Shown here piece after piece: positions 11,324 through 23,937 of a stretch of DNA of 64,000 nt. A program made the position numbers and the translations under genes. Within the stretch, counting starts at the first letter, position 1, and each line of letters begins with the position of its first letter. The DNA is from Macrostomum hystrix (Eukaryota > Platyhelminthes > Macrostomidae), in contig CATNEN010000005.1 in assembly GCA_950097015.1 (NCBI GenBank), positions 4,083,501-4,147,500 of the forward strand, given 5' to 3'. The notes beneath the pieces are model-generated. The model worked only from the letters and a program-made list of their open reading frames with translations. It did no database searches and had not been told where the DNA came from.

Positions 11324-14300
11324 ATTTTTATATTAAAATTCTTAATTTGTTGTTGCTAAATATATTTTTGCGTTTTTCTTAATTCAAAACTAGAGCCAGT
11401 TTTTAAAGCCTTGTTTTGTATAGCAGACACTAATAGTCACCTCGAGTTGTTGACTGGATCTAGAACATTTCTTATCTAATATTGCGTCTTATAAAATTTT
11501 ATCTTCAATGAGCAATGCGTGAGTCGATATCGAAATGGACGATTAAGAATTTTGGAAACTTTTAATCTCGTGCGAACTGATTTCTTCGGGTTTCAGTATA
11601 GTTGAGAGCGTTAGTTGTTGCTTTTGTCAAGTCATTTAAGTGCAATGTAAACATGGCGCACGTCACTGGGTGCATTCCGTTGCTAAGCAACTTCGGTTTT
11701 AAGTAGCAGAAGCATGCTATATGTGTTTTAATTATAAACACAAAAGTAAAAATTTGCTTTTAAAACTCATTTCGCCATGCAGTATAATGTGCGCGTGAAC
11801 TAATTCGATTTCGCTTCACAATCAAGCTAGTGCTTATATGTAGCAGACCTCTCAGCTCTCTCTCTATTTGTTGGATTTGGGATTGGTGAGCTGAGTATTT
11901 GGGGGGATGGTAGCGTAAGTTATGAGGGTGAGAATAGGTATTTTCCACGCTGTTCGGGTTTTACCTAAGGTAGTGCTAATGCCCGAGCGGCAAGACACTA
12001 GCTACTAACAATGGGAGAGGAATCTACTGCTGCTGCATGGCACGAGGGCTAAAAGTTCACTGATCTGGGGCACACAGTCCGTGGGGCGTATCAGGATGGA
12101 TCGAAGTTGCGTGAACGTCCTGGTAAACGTCCTTCGCACTCTCACTTACTTTCCTCTATGGGGTCCGGAATTAGTACATGCAGTTTCATTAGGGGGATAA
12201 AGGCGGAATTTAGGGACTTCAAGGGGGTGCATTTAGGGAACTTTAGGTGGACTTTTAGATGGGACTTTAGGGTGGTATATTGGGATTTCAAAGGGTCATA
12301 TAAAGGGTAGATTTGGGTGACGATCGGCCGATGAGAGATCAATGGGAGAGGATTGGGGAAGTAAAGGGATCTATCTGTTTTACTCCTATTAGGAAAATAA
12401 CTAAGGAACTAGGTTTATTTAATAGCGAAACAGGGAATGAGGTAGGAAGTGGAATCGCTTATATTTCGTATAGGTTGTATCGAGCGTAGAGCTAAACGTT
12501 GAGAACATATAGAACGTAAAGCAGGTCAAACAGGTAAAGATCGCATTATATTCTTCTCTTAATATACCAAACTTGAGGTGGGTGCATGTCCCGCTTGAGT
12601 GCGCATACATCGAACAAAGAGGGCTGCGTGAGGTTACGAGAAATAGCTAGCGCGTGAGACAAAGTGGCGGGAATTCAAAATGAAAAAGTGTCCTAATTAT
12701 TCACTGCCTCACTTACAATTGTAATGCTCATAAAAATGCGAGCTTTTTTTAAAAAAACAATAATTGTATCGGACTTGCAGTAGATTGACAGTGCACACAT
12801 GCTTCAGTGCCGTATAAGCCATTTCTTTAGGGGGTCAGGCGCATATTATATGTAGCCCGCAGTACAGTTCAAAAAATGTCTCGCGCGGCATCCAACTTAA
12901 AGTTTTCCTATTTTCTGACAGCTAAAGCTGACTGACTGCAGTACCTCAAAGTAAGACATCTGCCACAACTATTTATACGCCTTTATTAAAAATTTTCATA
13001 CTTTAAAGCTTCGTTTTTAAGCAGTGGAACAACCTACAAATCTGTGTTTTCACAGTTTTCAGGTGGAGCACCGGAAATAAGATGAATTGCTCCACAAGAC
13101 TGGACCAGAATTCTCTGTGCTTTTTGCAATGCATGTGAAATTTAATTGATGTTTAGTCGATTCGACTTAAAAAATGGCCTACACACATTGTATTGATTTC
13201 CAATTGTTTGACAACCATCGGAGAGGTCCACGTGGACCAGGTCGGGAACCGCTTTAATGGACATGCTTTCAGACGACTAAGTTGCTAATTTTGGCTCTAG
13301 CAGATAGTGTAGTTTGATGCTAGGAATATATATTTGTCCCTTTAATGTCAGCTTGTTTGTGTAACAAACAAGAAAATTTCGTTGGCAAATTTTCGTTTGT
13401 TTTACTATATAGTAACTTAACTTGGCGCGAAATTGTTAGGAACCTGGAACTTACGGGGCACCCGCTCAAAGAAATTAATTGAAATTGAATTGAGTTGTAG
13501 TGAAAGGGTATGATTATGAATCTACAATATTTCTATTTTTATAGCATCCGTGGTACCTGATGCAGTTAGATTTATTTTTGACTGAAATCGAGGTAAAGTA
13601 GATTTACATATATGATGTTCTAAATCTTTTGTAAACGAGAAAAATGCCAAGGTTATTTTGGCCCAAAATATGGGGTTCGGTAAATTTGTCTATTTTGCTT
13701 ATTTGTCTATTTATGAACTCTTTGATGTATTCAAAATAAACATTTTTAAGAATGTGACGTCACATGTTTAGTTTTATGTTTTTATGTATGTATCAGCATG
13801 GTTTTTTCGCTTATAATATTTAGGCCTTGGCAGCTTTGCCATTATTAGACACGCTGCCTAGATGGTAGCTAAGCTTTAAGTTTAGTTTAGTGTTTAATAA
13901 CTTAAACATCATGCCTGAAGTATAGCATTGGCTAGATTTATTATTACTCGTGTATCTATCAAAAATTCGAATTGTAATTTCACTCTACACCTATCCCTTT
14001 TGGAGGATTAAATTTTGTCAGGTTGGCTGGTGCACACCATTTTTATTTCATTGGAGGCCCCTTCTCTATTTGAGTAATCGGTTAATGTTTTTATGTTACT
14101 ACATTACTTTTAAGAATGCATCATTCCATCACAATTTTTTAATCACACTCATTAGACTTAACATTGTGTCTTTGTGCAAGATGCTTCATTGACATCAGCC
14201 TAATCTATACTGCATATTTAGTTAGGCTATATTTAAGGTGTATGACCAAGACTGCCACACACCAAGAGTAAAGACCACCACTGCTTTGACTGGCTAAAAC

Positions 14301-14801
14301 AGAGTTAGGGGCCTATGTTCAAATAATAGGCCTAGCTATGAAAGTGTTTTTTGCCATGAGTAGGCCTATACCAGAGTTGTTATAGGCAAATGGCAATGTT
14401 TAGTTAAGCTAACTATAAAATAGCAGGAACTTTCCATTAAAATGGTGAAATAAAATTGGATTTGGGATATAGTACAGATTTAATTGAACAAATATGTTAT
14501 AGGCCTATTAAGGTTAACTTTTGCCAATCACTTACATTGTTTCTCTCTATTTATAGTTTATGTATTCTTTTAGTCTGTTTCTTAGTCAGTATTCTATTTT
14601 GCTTTGTGATTGTTATCTGCACCTACATATCATCTGCCTTTCTATTAATTGTTTTGTATTTTAACTCTTGTAAATCTATTTAAATTGTAAATAAATACAA
14701 GTTATTTAGGCCTACTACCACTATTTTTTCCTTTCTGCCTCCACCACTGTCTCCATGTGGTTTCCTATTCTTTCTGTCTCTCTTTCCTGCTGTCTCCCTG
14801 C
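11324..14801. other. Intergenic spacer upstream of the phosphatase
   Basis: About 3.5 kb without a convincing exon. Short open frames here are AT-rich and hydrophobic by composition and lack coding character. A G-rich block at 12180-12310 has a degenerate repeat around gggactttag. The stretch 14500-14700 is T-rich. Confidence 0.55.
11679..11691. promoter_or_regulatory. X-box-like perfect palindrome
   Basis: GTTGCTAAGCAAC is a perfect 13-bp palindrome fitting the RFX-factor X-box consensus RYYNYY-N-RRNRAC. It lies about 360 bp upstream of the phosphatase start codon. RFX factors drive ciliary genes in animals. Function here is only inferred. Confidence 0.4.
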
Positions 14802-15403
14802 ATACATGCGCAACACCCGGCTGACCCGGCCGAACCAGCCGGGTGAAACGAGGGCCAAGCAAGGTAAGTCGCAAAAACCAATCAACCAAGCGCAAAAAAA
14901 TCAAAGGGGGACCAAGGGACAAAAAAGGAAAGCGTGAAGAAAAGGAAAAAAGGGAGAGAAAAAGAGAGCAAATGAGAGCAAACTAAGTTGTAAATAGAGC
15001 AATGAAACGAACTAAGTCGCAAATGAGAGCAAAAACTAAGTCGCAAGGCCGGCTAAGATTTGGGAGGTTGCACATGTATGTCTCCCTGTCTGTCACCCTC
15101 CGCTGGCTCCCTCTACTCCATACATGCGCAACCTCCCAAATCTTAGCCGGCTATGCTCTATTTACGACTTAGTTTGCTTTCATTTGCGACTTAGTTCATT
15201 TCATTGCTCTATTTACGACTTAGTTTGCTCTCATTTGCTCTCTTTTTCTCTCCCCTTTTTCCTTTCCTTCACACCTTCCTTTTTTGTCCCTTGGTCCCCC
15301 CTTTGATTTTTGCACTTGGTCGATTGGTTTTTGCGACTTACCTTGCTTGGCCCTCATTTCACCCAACTGGTTCAGCCGGGTTGGCCAGGTGTGGTGCATG
15401 TAT
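14802..15403. mobile_element. Long inverted-repeat (foldback-like) element
   Basis: The left arm, 14802-15080, is matched in reverse complement by 15119-15403, with a loop of about 38 bp. Shared blocks include gaaccag, gagggccaagcaaggtaagt, gaccaagggacaaaaaaggaa and agatttgggaggttg. Each arm begins and ends with a version of CATACATGYGCAAC pointing inwards, so each arm looks like a complete element of about 280 bp with short terminal inverted repeats. The pair would then be a head-to-head or tail-to-tail dimer. Arms differ by several substitutions. No coding capacity. Confidence 0.85.
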
Positions 15404-16010
15404 CTCTTTCTTTCTCTCCTCTCATTGCTCTCTCCCTCCCTTCCCTTTGCATGATACTCTCTCCTTTCCTCTCTCTTTCCTCACTCTTTATCTCTCTCTG
15501 TAACCTATATCACCCAGAAATCTCCCTAATTCATTGTTGACATTAATTTGTATGTCATGCTTTCTCATGCACATTCTGTATATAGTATCTTGGGTATCTA
15601 CAATATTTTATAAAGCATTTAGTCTTTTATATGTAATTACAATATACTTTAATATTAATATTGTGTCAGATTTGATTATTTTGAGAGCTAAATTACTTGA
15701 GCTATTTATACATTAGCCCTAAGCAAATTCAATTATATCAAAGACAGCTATAGATGCATTTCTATAGAGATTTAGAAAATTGATATTAAAATTAAGCATT
15801 AGGATGAGCCATATTGCTACTATTATGAGGACATAATTACCAAACAAAATTATTCTTCGTGTTATGTTGGCTTTTTGTGCAATACCAAATACTGTTTCAG
15901 GTATTTATTTATTGTGTATTTTTAATCAAACACAGCATTCTTAAGTCCAAATAGAACTAATTTTTCATTTAAAATTTTTAGCATAGCAAAATTCATTAGA
16001 AAAGAGTAAC
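15404..16010. other. Upstream region of CMTR1
   Basis: A pyrimidine-rich then AT-rich stretch leading to the CMTR1 start. An acceptor-like tttttag sits at 15975-15981, about 30 bp before the ATG, and could be a 5'-UTR or spliced-leader acceptor. No gene was seen. Confidence 0.5.
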
Positions 16011-19000
16011 ATGAAAAGAAAAGAAGACAACGAACTGTCATTGTCAAGATCATCGGAGTCAGATGAGGATGCCGACGACCATGATACTAAGGCTGCTCAC
16101 GCTCCTTTGTCTGCCAAACGTCCTCGCCAGTCGGTTGACAATTCAATCGCGTCAACTAGTCGCGCTGTCCAATCCATGATGGTTAAAATGGGTCACAAAG
16201 AAGGCGAAGGTCTCGGCAGGTATAAACAGGGCATTGTTGAGCCGGTGCAAGCTCAAACTATAAAAGGTCGTTCTGGTCTGGGCTTCACATCTTTGTCGGC
16301 TACGAAAAGGCCGGAATTTGTATGGCACGAAGGTGACGATCCAATAGTTGTGCAGCGTCAAGTTAACTGGCTAGCTAACAGTGACGAACCTATTCCATTT
16401 AATGGTGACGCCGACGTGTTGCTTAGCAACTGGATGTCCATCGACTTGGCCAAGATGGTATTGAATGACGAGACTGAGTTTGTTGCACCAGATGTACTAT
16501 CGGGTGTGTTAGAGTGCAAACAGTTTTTAGACGACATGTCCAATAAGGAATTGATGGATTCTAGATCAAGAAGTAATCCCTACGAGACAGTAAGTATTCT
16601 ATTGAAATTATCCACCTTTAAATTGAGCTCTGAATGTTAAATACAGACCCCTTCATCTAAAATTATTAGATCCCTAAGTATACTATCCTCAGATCGCTGA
16701 TTTTAAAATATTCAGGTCCCTTCATCTGTCTACAGCCATCAGATCCCTTCATCTACAATTTTCAGGTCCCTAAATCTAAAATCTTCAGATCCCTGAATCT
16801 CCAATCTTCAGGTCCCTAAATCTAAAATCTTCAGATCATTTAATCTAAAATCTTAAGATCCCTGAATCTACAATCTTCAGATCCCTGAATCTACAATCTT
16901 CAGGTCCCTAAATCTAAAATCTTCAGATCATTTAATCTATAATCTTCAGATCCCTGAATCTACAATCTTCAGATCCATGAATCTACAATCTTCAGATCCC
17001 TGAATCTACAATTTTTAGATCCCTGAATCTACAGCCCTCTGATCCTTTCATCATCAAACGTGTAAGTGCTCTTCATTTCCATTTTTTACCTACGTTCAGG
17101 TGAAGAACGCCATCTTCATGAATCGAGCCGCATTGAAAGTGGCCGAAGTAGACGCCGTATTGCAATTCACAATGTCTCGCCCGTTCGATTCGGACGAAAT
17201 TCTCACCTTCGCCGACATCTGCGCTGGTCCCGGAGGTTTCACAGAATATCTTCTATGGCGCAATCGGCCAGACGATCAACGCGGCCCCAGAGCCAAGGGA
17301 TTCGGTTTGACGCTGAAAGGAAAATGTGATTTTCGTCTTAGCGACATGCTAGCCGGGGCGCCGGAATATTTTTATCCCTACTACGGGCCAAACGATGAGA
17401 GCGACGGCGACATCTTTCTGGAAGAGAATATGCTCGGCTTTAGAGATCTCATTATGGCCAACACTGCCAATCTGGGAGTGCATCTAGTTACAGCTGACGG
17501 AGGTTTCTCAGTGAGTTAAACATTGTTGAACCTTTCAACATAAGCTAGTTCTTTCCGTGTTTTAAAGATTTCTGCTTCAGTGTTCTCAAGATTTCTACTT
17601 CAGTGTTCTCAAGATTTCTGCTTCAGTGTTCTCAGGATTTCTGCTTCAGTGTTCTCGAGATTTCTGCTTCAGTGTTCTCAAGATTTCTGCTTCAGTGTTC
17701 TCAGGATTTCTGCTTCAGTGTTCTCAAGATTTCTGCTTCAGTGTTCTCAAGATTTCTACTTTAGTGTTCTCAGGATTTCTGCTTCGGTATTCCAAATACT
17801 TCAGCTTCAGTGTTCTGTAGTTCAGGTGTTCAGTGTTCTGTAGTTCAGGTCTTCAGTGTTCTGTAGTTTAGGTGGTCAGTGTTCTGTAGTTCAGGTCTTC
17901 AGTGTTCTGTAGTTCATGTCTTCAGTGTTCTGTAGTTCAGGGCTTCAGTGTTCTGTAGTTCAGGGCTTCAGTGTTCTGTAGTTCAGGTCTTCAGTGTTCT
18001 GTAGTTCAGGTCTTCAGTGTTCTGGAGCTCAGGTGTTCAGTGTTCTGTAGTTCATGTGTTCAGTGTTCTGGAGCTCAGGTCTTCAGTGTTCTGGAGCTCA
18101 GGGCTTCAGTGTTCAGAACTGGCAGTATTGTAATAGTTCCAACATAATCAAATATCAGGTTGAAGGCCAAGAAAACATTCAAGAGATTCTCAGCAAGCAG
18201 TTGTACCTGTGCCAGGCTCTCACAGCCATGCTAATATTGCGCCAAGGTGGCAGCTTCCTGTGCAAATTGTTCGACGTTTTCACTGAATTCAGCGCGGGCC
18301 TAATGTACATTCTCTACTTGGCGTTCGATCAGTTCGCCCTGTTCAAACCCGCCACTAGCAGGCCGGCTAATTCAGAGCGTTACGTCGTCTGTCGAGGCTA
18401 TCGAAGGAAACAGTCGGAAGGACTTGTAAAATATCTGCTATTAGTAAATGCCAAGATTAATCTATTAAAGACTAAGGCGGCACATTTGCCCCAATCGGAA
18501 AGACGCGATGTACAGGTGAGAGAACTGATTTGCTAGCTATATTCCCCCATTTAGCTAAAAATCTGTCCCCATTATTAAGATTGCGGGTCGAATCAAACCA
18601 AGAATCGTAGCTAGAATTGCAGCTGGTGTCGTAGCTAGAATCGTAATAGGAATCGCAACAGGAGTCATAGCTAGAATCGAAGGAGGAGTCATAGCTAGAA
18701 TCGCAGCAGGTGTCATAGCTAGAATCGCAGCAGGTGTCATAGCTAGAATCGCAGCAGGAGTCATAGCTAGAATCGCAGCAGGAGTCATAGCTAGAATCGC
18801 AGCAGGTGTCGTAGCTAGAATTGCAGCAGGTGTCATAGCTAGACTCGCAGCAGGAGTCATAGCTAGAATCGCAGCAGGAGTCATAGCTAGAATCGCAGCA
18901 GGTGTCATAGCTAGAATCGCAGCAGGAGTCATAGCTAGAATCGCAGCAGGTGTCATAGCTAGAATCGCAGCAGGAGTCATAGCTAGAATCGCAGCAGGAG

Positions 19001-22000
19001 TCATAGCTAGAATCGCAGCAGGTGTCATAGCTAGAATCGCAGCAGGAGTCATAGCTAGAATCGCAGCAGGAGTCATAGCTAGAATCGCAGCAGGAGTCAG
19101 CTAGAATCGCAGCAGGAGTCATAGCTAGAATCGCAGCAGGTGTCGTAGCTAGAATTGCAGCAGGAGTCATAGCTAGAATCGCAGCAGGTGTCATAGCTAG
19201 AATCGCAGCAGGAGTCATAGCTAGAATCGCAGCAGGAGTCATAGCTAGAATCGCAGCATGAGTCATAGCTAGAATCGCAGCAGGAGTCATAGCTAGAATC
19301 GCAGCATGAGTCATAGCTAGAATCGCAGCAGGAGTCATAGCTAGAATCGCAGCAGGAGTCATAGCTAGAATCGCAGCAGGAGTCATAGCAGGAATCGCAG
19401 CTACGCGGCCGAGCGATATCTCGTCTGACTCTCGCGCTTAAATCTCTTTCTAACAGGTCCTAGTTCCACTAGACGTGCTTAAAGCCAACGAGGAATTCTC
19501 TAATTATTTAACGGAGTCTAACAATGTACTTGGCCGTATGCAAATCGTTGGCCTATCAAAGATCCACCATTTCTACGACAACGGTAGCTTAAGGGTATGG
19601 TTGATTTCATTTCGATTGAAATTATTTTATTTTCATTTATTTTGTAGCATTTTTATATCTTTCTAAATCTAATTTTCAGGACAATCGACAAGAAGAGACA
19701 AGGAAAGAGTGCTTACAGTTCTGGAACGTTCCCGATGTACAGAGAGGAAGAACTTTTGTTGAAAAGCAGGAACCGACTGTGAGATAAATTTTATTCTGCT
19801 GTCCTATAATTAGGGCAATGCAGTGGTCGGCAAACTTATTAGCTAGCGGGGCAAAGAGAGAACCTAAAAGACGACAGCGTGCCGCTTTGACTGTAGAAAT
19901 ATGAGATGGTAGAGAGATCAGACACGGGAGAGATAAGACACAGGAGAGATGAGATACGGAAGAGATAAGACACGGGAGAGATGATATACGGGAGAGATGA
20001 TATACGGGGGAGATGAGATACGGGAGAGATGAGACACGGGAGAGATGAGACACGGGAGAGATAAGATACGCGAGAGATGAGATACGGGAGAGATAAGACA
20101 CGGGAGAGATGAGATACGGGAGAGATAAGACACGGGAGAGATGAGATACGGCAGAGATGAGACACGGGAGAGATGAGATACGGGAGAGATGAGATACGGA
20201 AGAGATGAGACACGGGAGAGATGAGATACGGGAGAGATGAGACACGGGAGAGATGAGATACGGGAGAGATGAGATACGGGAGAGATGAGATACGGGAGAG
20301 ATGAGATACGGGAGAGATGAGACACGGGAGAGATGAGACACGGGAGAGATGAGTCACCAGAGAGATGGGACACGGAATAAATGACTAGGTGTCAAAAGGG
20401 ACAACGGGTCGAGATTTAGAAGCTTCGAGGGCCGCATCGGGCCCGCAGGCCGGAGTTTGCCGACCCCTGCAATATGGGATAGCAAATTTTACATTCAGCT
20501 AAGAGTCTGTTTTGATATTTTATAAGTCCATTTGTTAAGAGCTTCAGAATTTAGAACGAAAGGTCAGGAGTTCGAATCTCATTCTAAGAAGAAGAAAATC
20601 ACAAATAACTTACAGGTGCGCATCAGTGAGCTGTTACGTGAGAGTAGCATGACCAAACTCATGCCCAATTTAGCGTCTGCGGGCGGTTTAACAACGCCAG
20701 AGAGTTTAGAAAAGAATGCCGACTTTTTGCCCCATGAGCACAAAGTTTTGGCCTGCGGAGCCGCTGAAGAGGAGACTGTACTGCTGTTCTCAAGAGGCAA
20801 CGGCACCGTGATGATGTTTCAAAGGGGCGGCAGATCTTCGTGAGTGTTTTGATTACTGAAATTTCACAATTTTGCCGTGATTTCTGTCGGATTTAGCCTA
20901 TTTTCCTTTATTTCGATACTTCTAGCTTTATTTCGAATGTTCTGTTGGTTTTAGCCTAATTTCGATTGGTCCCGTGATTCTAGCTCACTTTCAATTGGTT
21001 GGTTGATTGCAGCCCGATTTCTATTGGTCGGTTAATTCTATTCCACTTTCGATTGTCCGTTGATTCTAGCCCACTTTTGATTGGTCTATTCATTTTAGCC
21101 CACTTTCCGCTAAAAATAGGGATGTTTCTTTGGGTGATATCAGTTGGAATCTGCGGTGTTTACAGAAAAAGAAACAGCCGAAAGCTGGAAACATACCAAT
21201 CGGACGATTCCATGCTTAGAATCTACCCAACTGGGCGTTTTCTCGGTGCTTCTTGGTGGCGAAATAGAATCACCCAAAGAATCCTCCAGTTCGGAAGATT
21301 CTATGCTCAGAAGCCGCCGAGGAATCGCCCGTAAATAATTCTCTGGTTGTCCCATGGGCCACTGGTTCGGGTGATTCTTCGGCGGTTTCCGCACAATTTA
21401 AGGTTACATCGGCTGCTTCCTGGATGGTTTCTTTAACTCTTGCGAGATAGGCGGGATTTTGGTAGATTCCACTCCTATTTTGCACAAAAAACCCGCCTAA
21501 GAAGCAGCCGAATTTTTTTCAGGGTTTTGGTCGGTCCATTAGTTCCAGTCCACCTTTGATTGGTCCGTTAGTTCTAGCCCGCTTTTAATTGGTCCGTCAG
21601 TTCTAGCCCGCTTTTAATTGGTCCGTCAGTTCTAGCCCACTTTTGATTGGTCCGTCAGTTCTAGCCCGCTTTTAATTGGTCCGTCAGTTCTAGCCCGCTT
21701 TTAATTGGTCCGTCAGTTCTAGCCCGCTTTTAATTGGTCCGTCAGTTCTAGCCCGCTTTTGATTCATTCGTTGGTTCTAGCGTTCGTTGGATTGGTGTAA
21801 CAATTTTTCACAGCAATGTAAATCCACCAAAAATATTTTAGTTGGTTGCAAGTGGATTGCAAATCGCCTTGCTACGGTCCATTGCCGCGTGACACCCTAA
21901 TTCTAGCTCAACCTGTTCTAGAGTTTAAACCGCCAACCTACAAGCTGAAGGTGACCTGTCTGCACATTCTTGACTGTCCAATGCTAGAGGGCATCAGCCT

Positions 22001-23414
22001 GCTTGAGTTGCCCCTGTCGGAGCGACAATCGATCATTCGCCTGCTATGCCGCTGCGTCAATTTCAACGGTGTTAAACAGAGAAATCCACTTAGACCTGTT
22101 AGAATATTTCGAGCATACGAATTATTAACAGATACTCCGGCCAGTTTAAAGAGTCAATTGACTGTACAGAAGACCAAAACTTCGCCTAAGCCTGTTGCTA
22201 TGCTGCGCCAAGAGGATGGTTTCTTGTTTCAACTCAAAGGATTGTACATGTTTCGTATTACCAGGTAATTATGGGGCCGCTTTTTCAGTTTATTGTTTTA
22301 ATTAGACTTACGATTAAAGACAATATAACATTGAATACATGTTAATAATAGAGATGGGTTGAAGGCGTGAGATAGGATGATAAGATTAGACATTGATGGG
22401 AGAAAGTTGGAGATATATGGAATACGATAGAAGATACATGGCATGAGATTAGATATCGATAGCATAAAACTAGAGATCGATGGGATGATATTAGAGATCG
22501 ATGGCATGAGACTATATATCGATGGCGTGAGACTAGAGATATATGGCATGAGACTAGATATTGATGGCATGAGATTGAGCATGAGATTGAGGTCTTTGGG
22601 ATGATATTAAAGATCTATGGCATGATATTAGAGATCGATGGCATGAGACTAGATATCGATGGCATGAGACTAGAAATCGATTGCATGAGATTGAGGTCTT
22701 TGTGATGAGATTAGAGATCGATGGGGTGAGATTGAGGTCTTTGTGATGAGATTAGAGATCGATGGGGTGAGATTGAGGTCTTTGTGATGAGATTAGAGAT
22801 CGATGGGGTGAGATTGAGGTCTTTGGGATGAGATTAGAGATCGATGGGATGATATATGACTAGAGATATATGGCTGAGACTAGAGATGAGATGAAATTAG
22901 CAAAATAATGCGACTAGAGGCGAGCTGAGATTTAAAACTATGTTAGATAAAGACCTCTTGATATTCGAGACACAATAAGATACGACTTGTGTAGTTAAAT
23001 AGTAATAAAATTGTGCTAAAGACATCAATTGAAGATTTGAATTAATCATAAATCAGAATGCGGGTAAGAAACAAATATATTTTATTATAATTGGCATAGA
23101 AATTTAATTTCACAGGTTCCTAAAACTGAATCGGATAAGCTGCTAAGAAATTAGTTGTTTTAATTACAATTTTTCCTCCATTAAGAGAGCCATGGCGGAT
23201 AACGATGTCCCAGAAGACTGGGCGGCTATATTATTATCATCGCGACGGCAAGGCCAGTCCTAGCTTCGATTTGAAGCCAGAGTTCTTAGCCAGTTATCGT
23301 CAACACGTTGATAGCATGATCTGGCTGGAATATGAGACCGCGAAAGACAGCGTGTTAGACGTCAAGCGATTGCAACAGATTGTAAACAAGAAGTTGAATA
23401 AGCGAGTCGATTGA
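16011..23414 (+). CDS. CMTR1: Cap-specific mRNA 2'-O-methyltransferase 1
   Basis: Eight exons: 16011-16589, 17100-17510, 18159-18515, 19457-19594, 19680-19778, 20616-20839, 21842-22264 and 23186-23414. All phases agree, giving 819 residues (human about 835). The product methylates the ribose 2'-OH of the first transcribed nucleotide of capped mRNA in the nucleus. An N-terminal Lys/Arg-rich region precedes a G-patch at residues 52-92 (MGHKEGEGLGR, GRSGLGF). The RrmJ/FtsJ methyltransferase domain has FMNRAALK (K206), the SAM loop DICAGPGGF (232-240), ADGGFS (D326), GGSFLCKLFD (K366) and NSERYVVC (E403). Together these form the expected K-D-K-E tetrad. The C-terminal part ends with EPWRITMSQKTGRLYYY, matching the conserved EPW segment near the end of CMTR1. 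The predicted acceptors of exons 7 and 8 restore Trp codons conserved in the family. Nearly every long intron holds a different minisatellite. Confidence 0.97.
16640..17045. repeat. Minisatellite in CMTR1 intron 1
   Basis: Direct repeats of about 23 bp such as tcttcagatccctgaatcta, with diverged units at the edges. The array is wholly intronic. Confidence 0.93.
17560..18118. repeat. Two adjacent minisatellites in CMTR1 intron 2
   Basis: 17560-17800 is a 23-bp array (tctgcttcagtgttctcaag). From 17805 it changes to a unit of about 20-22 bp, tagttcaggtcttcagtgtt. Both share ttcagtgttct, so the second probably arose from the first. Confidence 0.94.
18600..19395. repeat. 24-bp minisatellite in CMTR1 intron 3
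   Basis: About 33 copies of agctagaatcgcagcaggag plus tcat. The period is a multiple of three, so several frames stay open on the minus strand for up to about 300 codons. Those frames are repeat artefacts. Confidence 0.96.
19821..20469. mobile_element. hAT-like non-autonomous element containing a 16-bp minisatellite
   Basis: The left end, CAGTGGTCGGCAAACT (19821), and right end, GAGTTTGCCGACCCCTG (20453-20469), are inverted repeats. They match the CAGGGGTCGGCAAACT-type termini common in hAT-Charlie-like elements. The right side also has gccgcatcgggcccgcaggc, recurring at 63766-63790. Between them lies a 16-bp array (gagatacgggagagat, 19915-20375). The candidate 8-bp TSDs (gggcaatg and caatatgg) do not match cleanly. 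The element sits in CMTR1 intron 5. Confidence 0.78.
20535..20595 (+). repeat. Possible tRNA-derived SINE relic
   Basis: aaaggtcaggagttcgaatc resembles the T-arm/B-box half of a tRNA-like SINE head. It lies just upstream of CMTR1 exon 6. No A-box or body was recognised. Confidence 0.3.
20925..21790. repeat. Split minisatellite in CMTR1 intron 6
   Basis: Degenerate units of about 30 bp at 20925-21110 (attggtccgttgattctagcc type) and regular units at 21535-21790 (ttggtccgtcagttctagcc plus cgcttttaa). They are separated by about 420 bp of unrelated sequence (21115-21530). The interruption looks like an insertion into one original array. Confidence 0.85.
22330..22870. repeat. Minisatellite in CMTR1 intron 7
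   Basis: Imperfect tandem units containing gagattagagatcgatggg and tgagattgaggtctttg. A 46-bp compound unit is regular near 22680-22850. Confidence 0.9.
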
Positions 23415-23937
23415 ATCCCTTAAGTTTTTTTAAGTTTACATGTTCTTTTAGTCTAATGATAATCAATTGCAGTGGTAATTGATTTTTAGCTTATAACATT
23501 TATAACATTTTTATGCTATTCTCAATGTTATGTGTTGTCTGAATCCGGTGAATATTAGGCTTATTAATTTTATTTCAAATTAAACGAGCATTATCGTGGT
23601 GTGGTGCTTTCAGATTTAGAATTAATCCATTAAAAAAATTTTCAACATGTGTAATTGTAAATGCTTACAAAAATTAGCTATTTAGTATCCAGTATTTTGT
23701 TAGATTAAAAAACTCTTAGATACTTCTGCCATTACAATTTCATTTTATGTGCAGTTTTTTTATTATTCCGCTTTCTATTGTATTTTATAGCTTTTTGTGT
23801 AGTTTTTAGTTAAAATGCCATTTTGTAAAATTTAACAAATAATTAGCCAACAATTTTTTGCCAGTCAAATTTATATATAGATAGAATTTTGTTCAATGAT
23901 GAAAAAAGTCAAAATTATTCTTGATTCCTCTTAATGT

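Noticed and set aside
13022-13257. Possible hAT element with ends cagtggaacaacct and gtcgggaaccgct
   Set aside because: The termini match only loosely and no 8-bp flanking duplication was found.
14456-14683. 75-codon hydrophobic open frame
   Set aside because: T-rich composition alone gives Leu/Ile/Phe codons; there is no homology, splice site or coding bias.
18472-19386. Minus-strand open frame of about 300 codons, Ala/Ile/Met-repeat product
   Set aside because: Wholly the 24-bp intronic minisatellite of CMTR1; the open frame follows from a period divisible by three.
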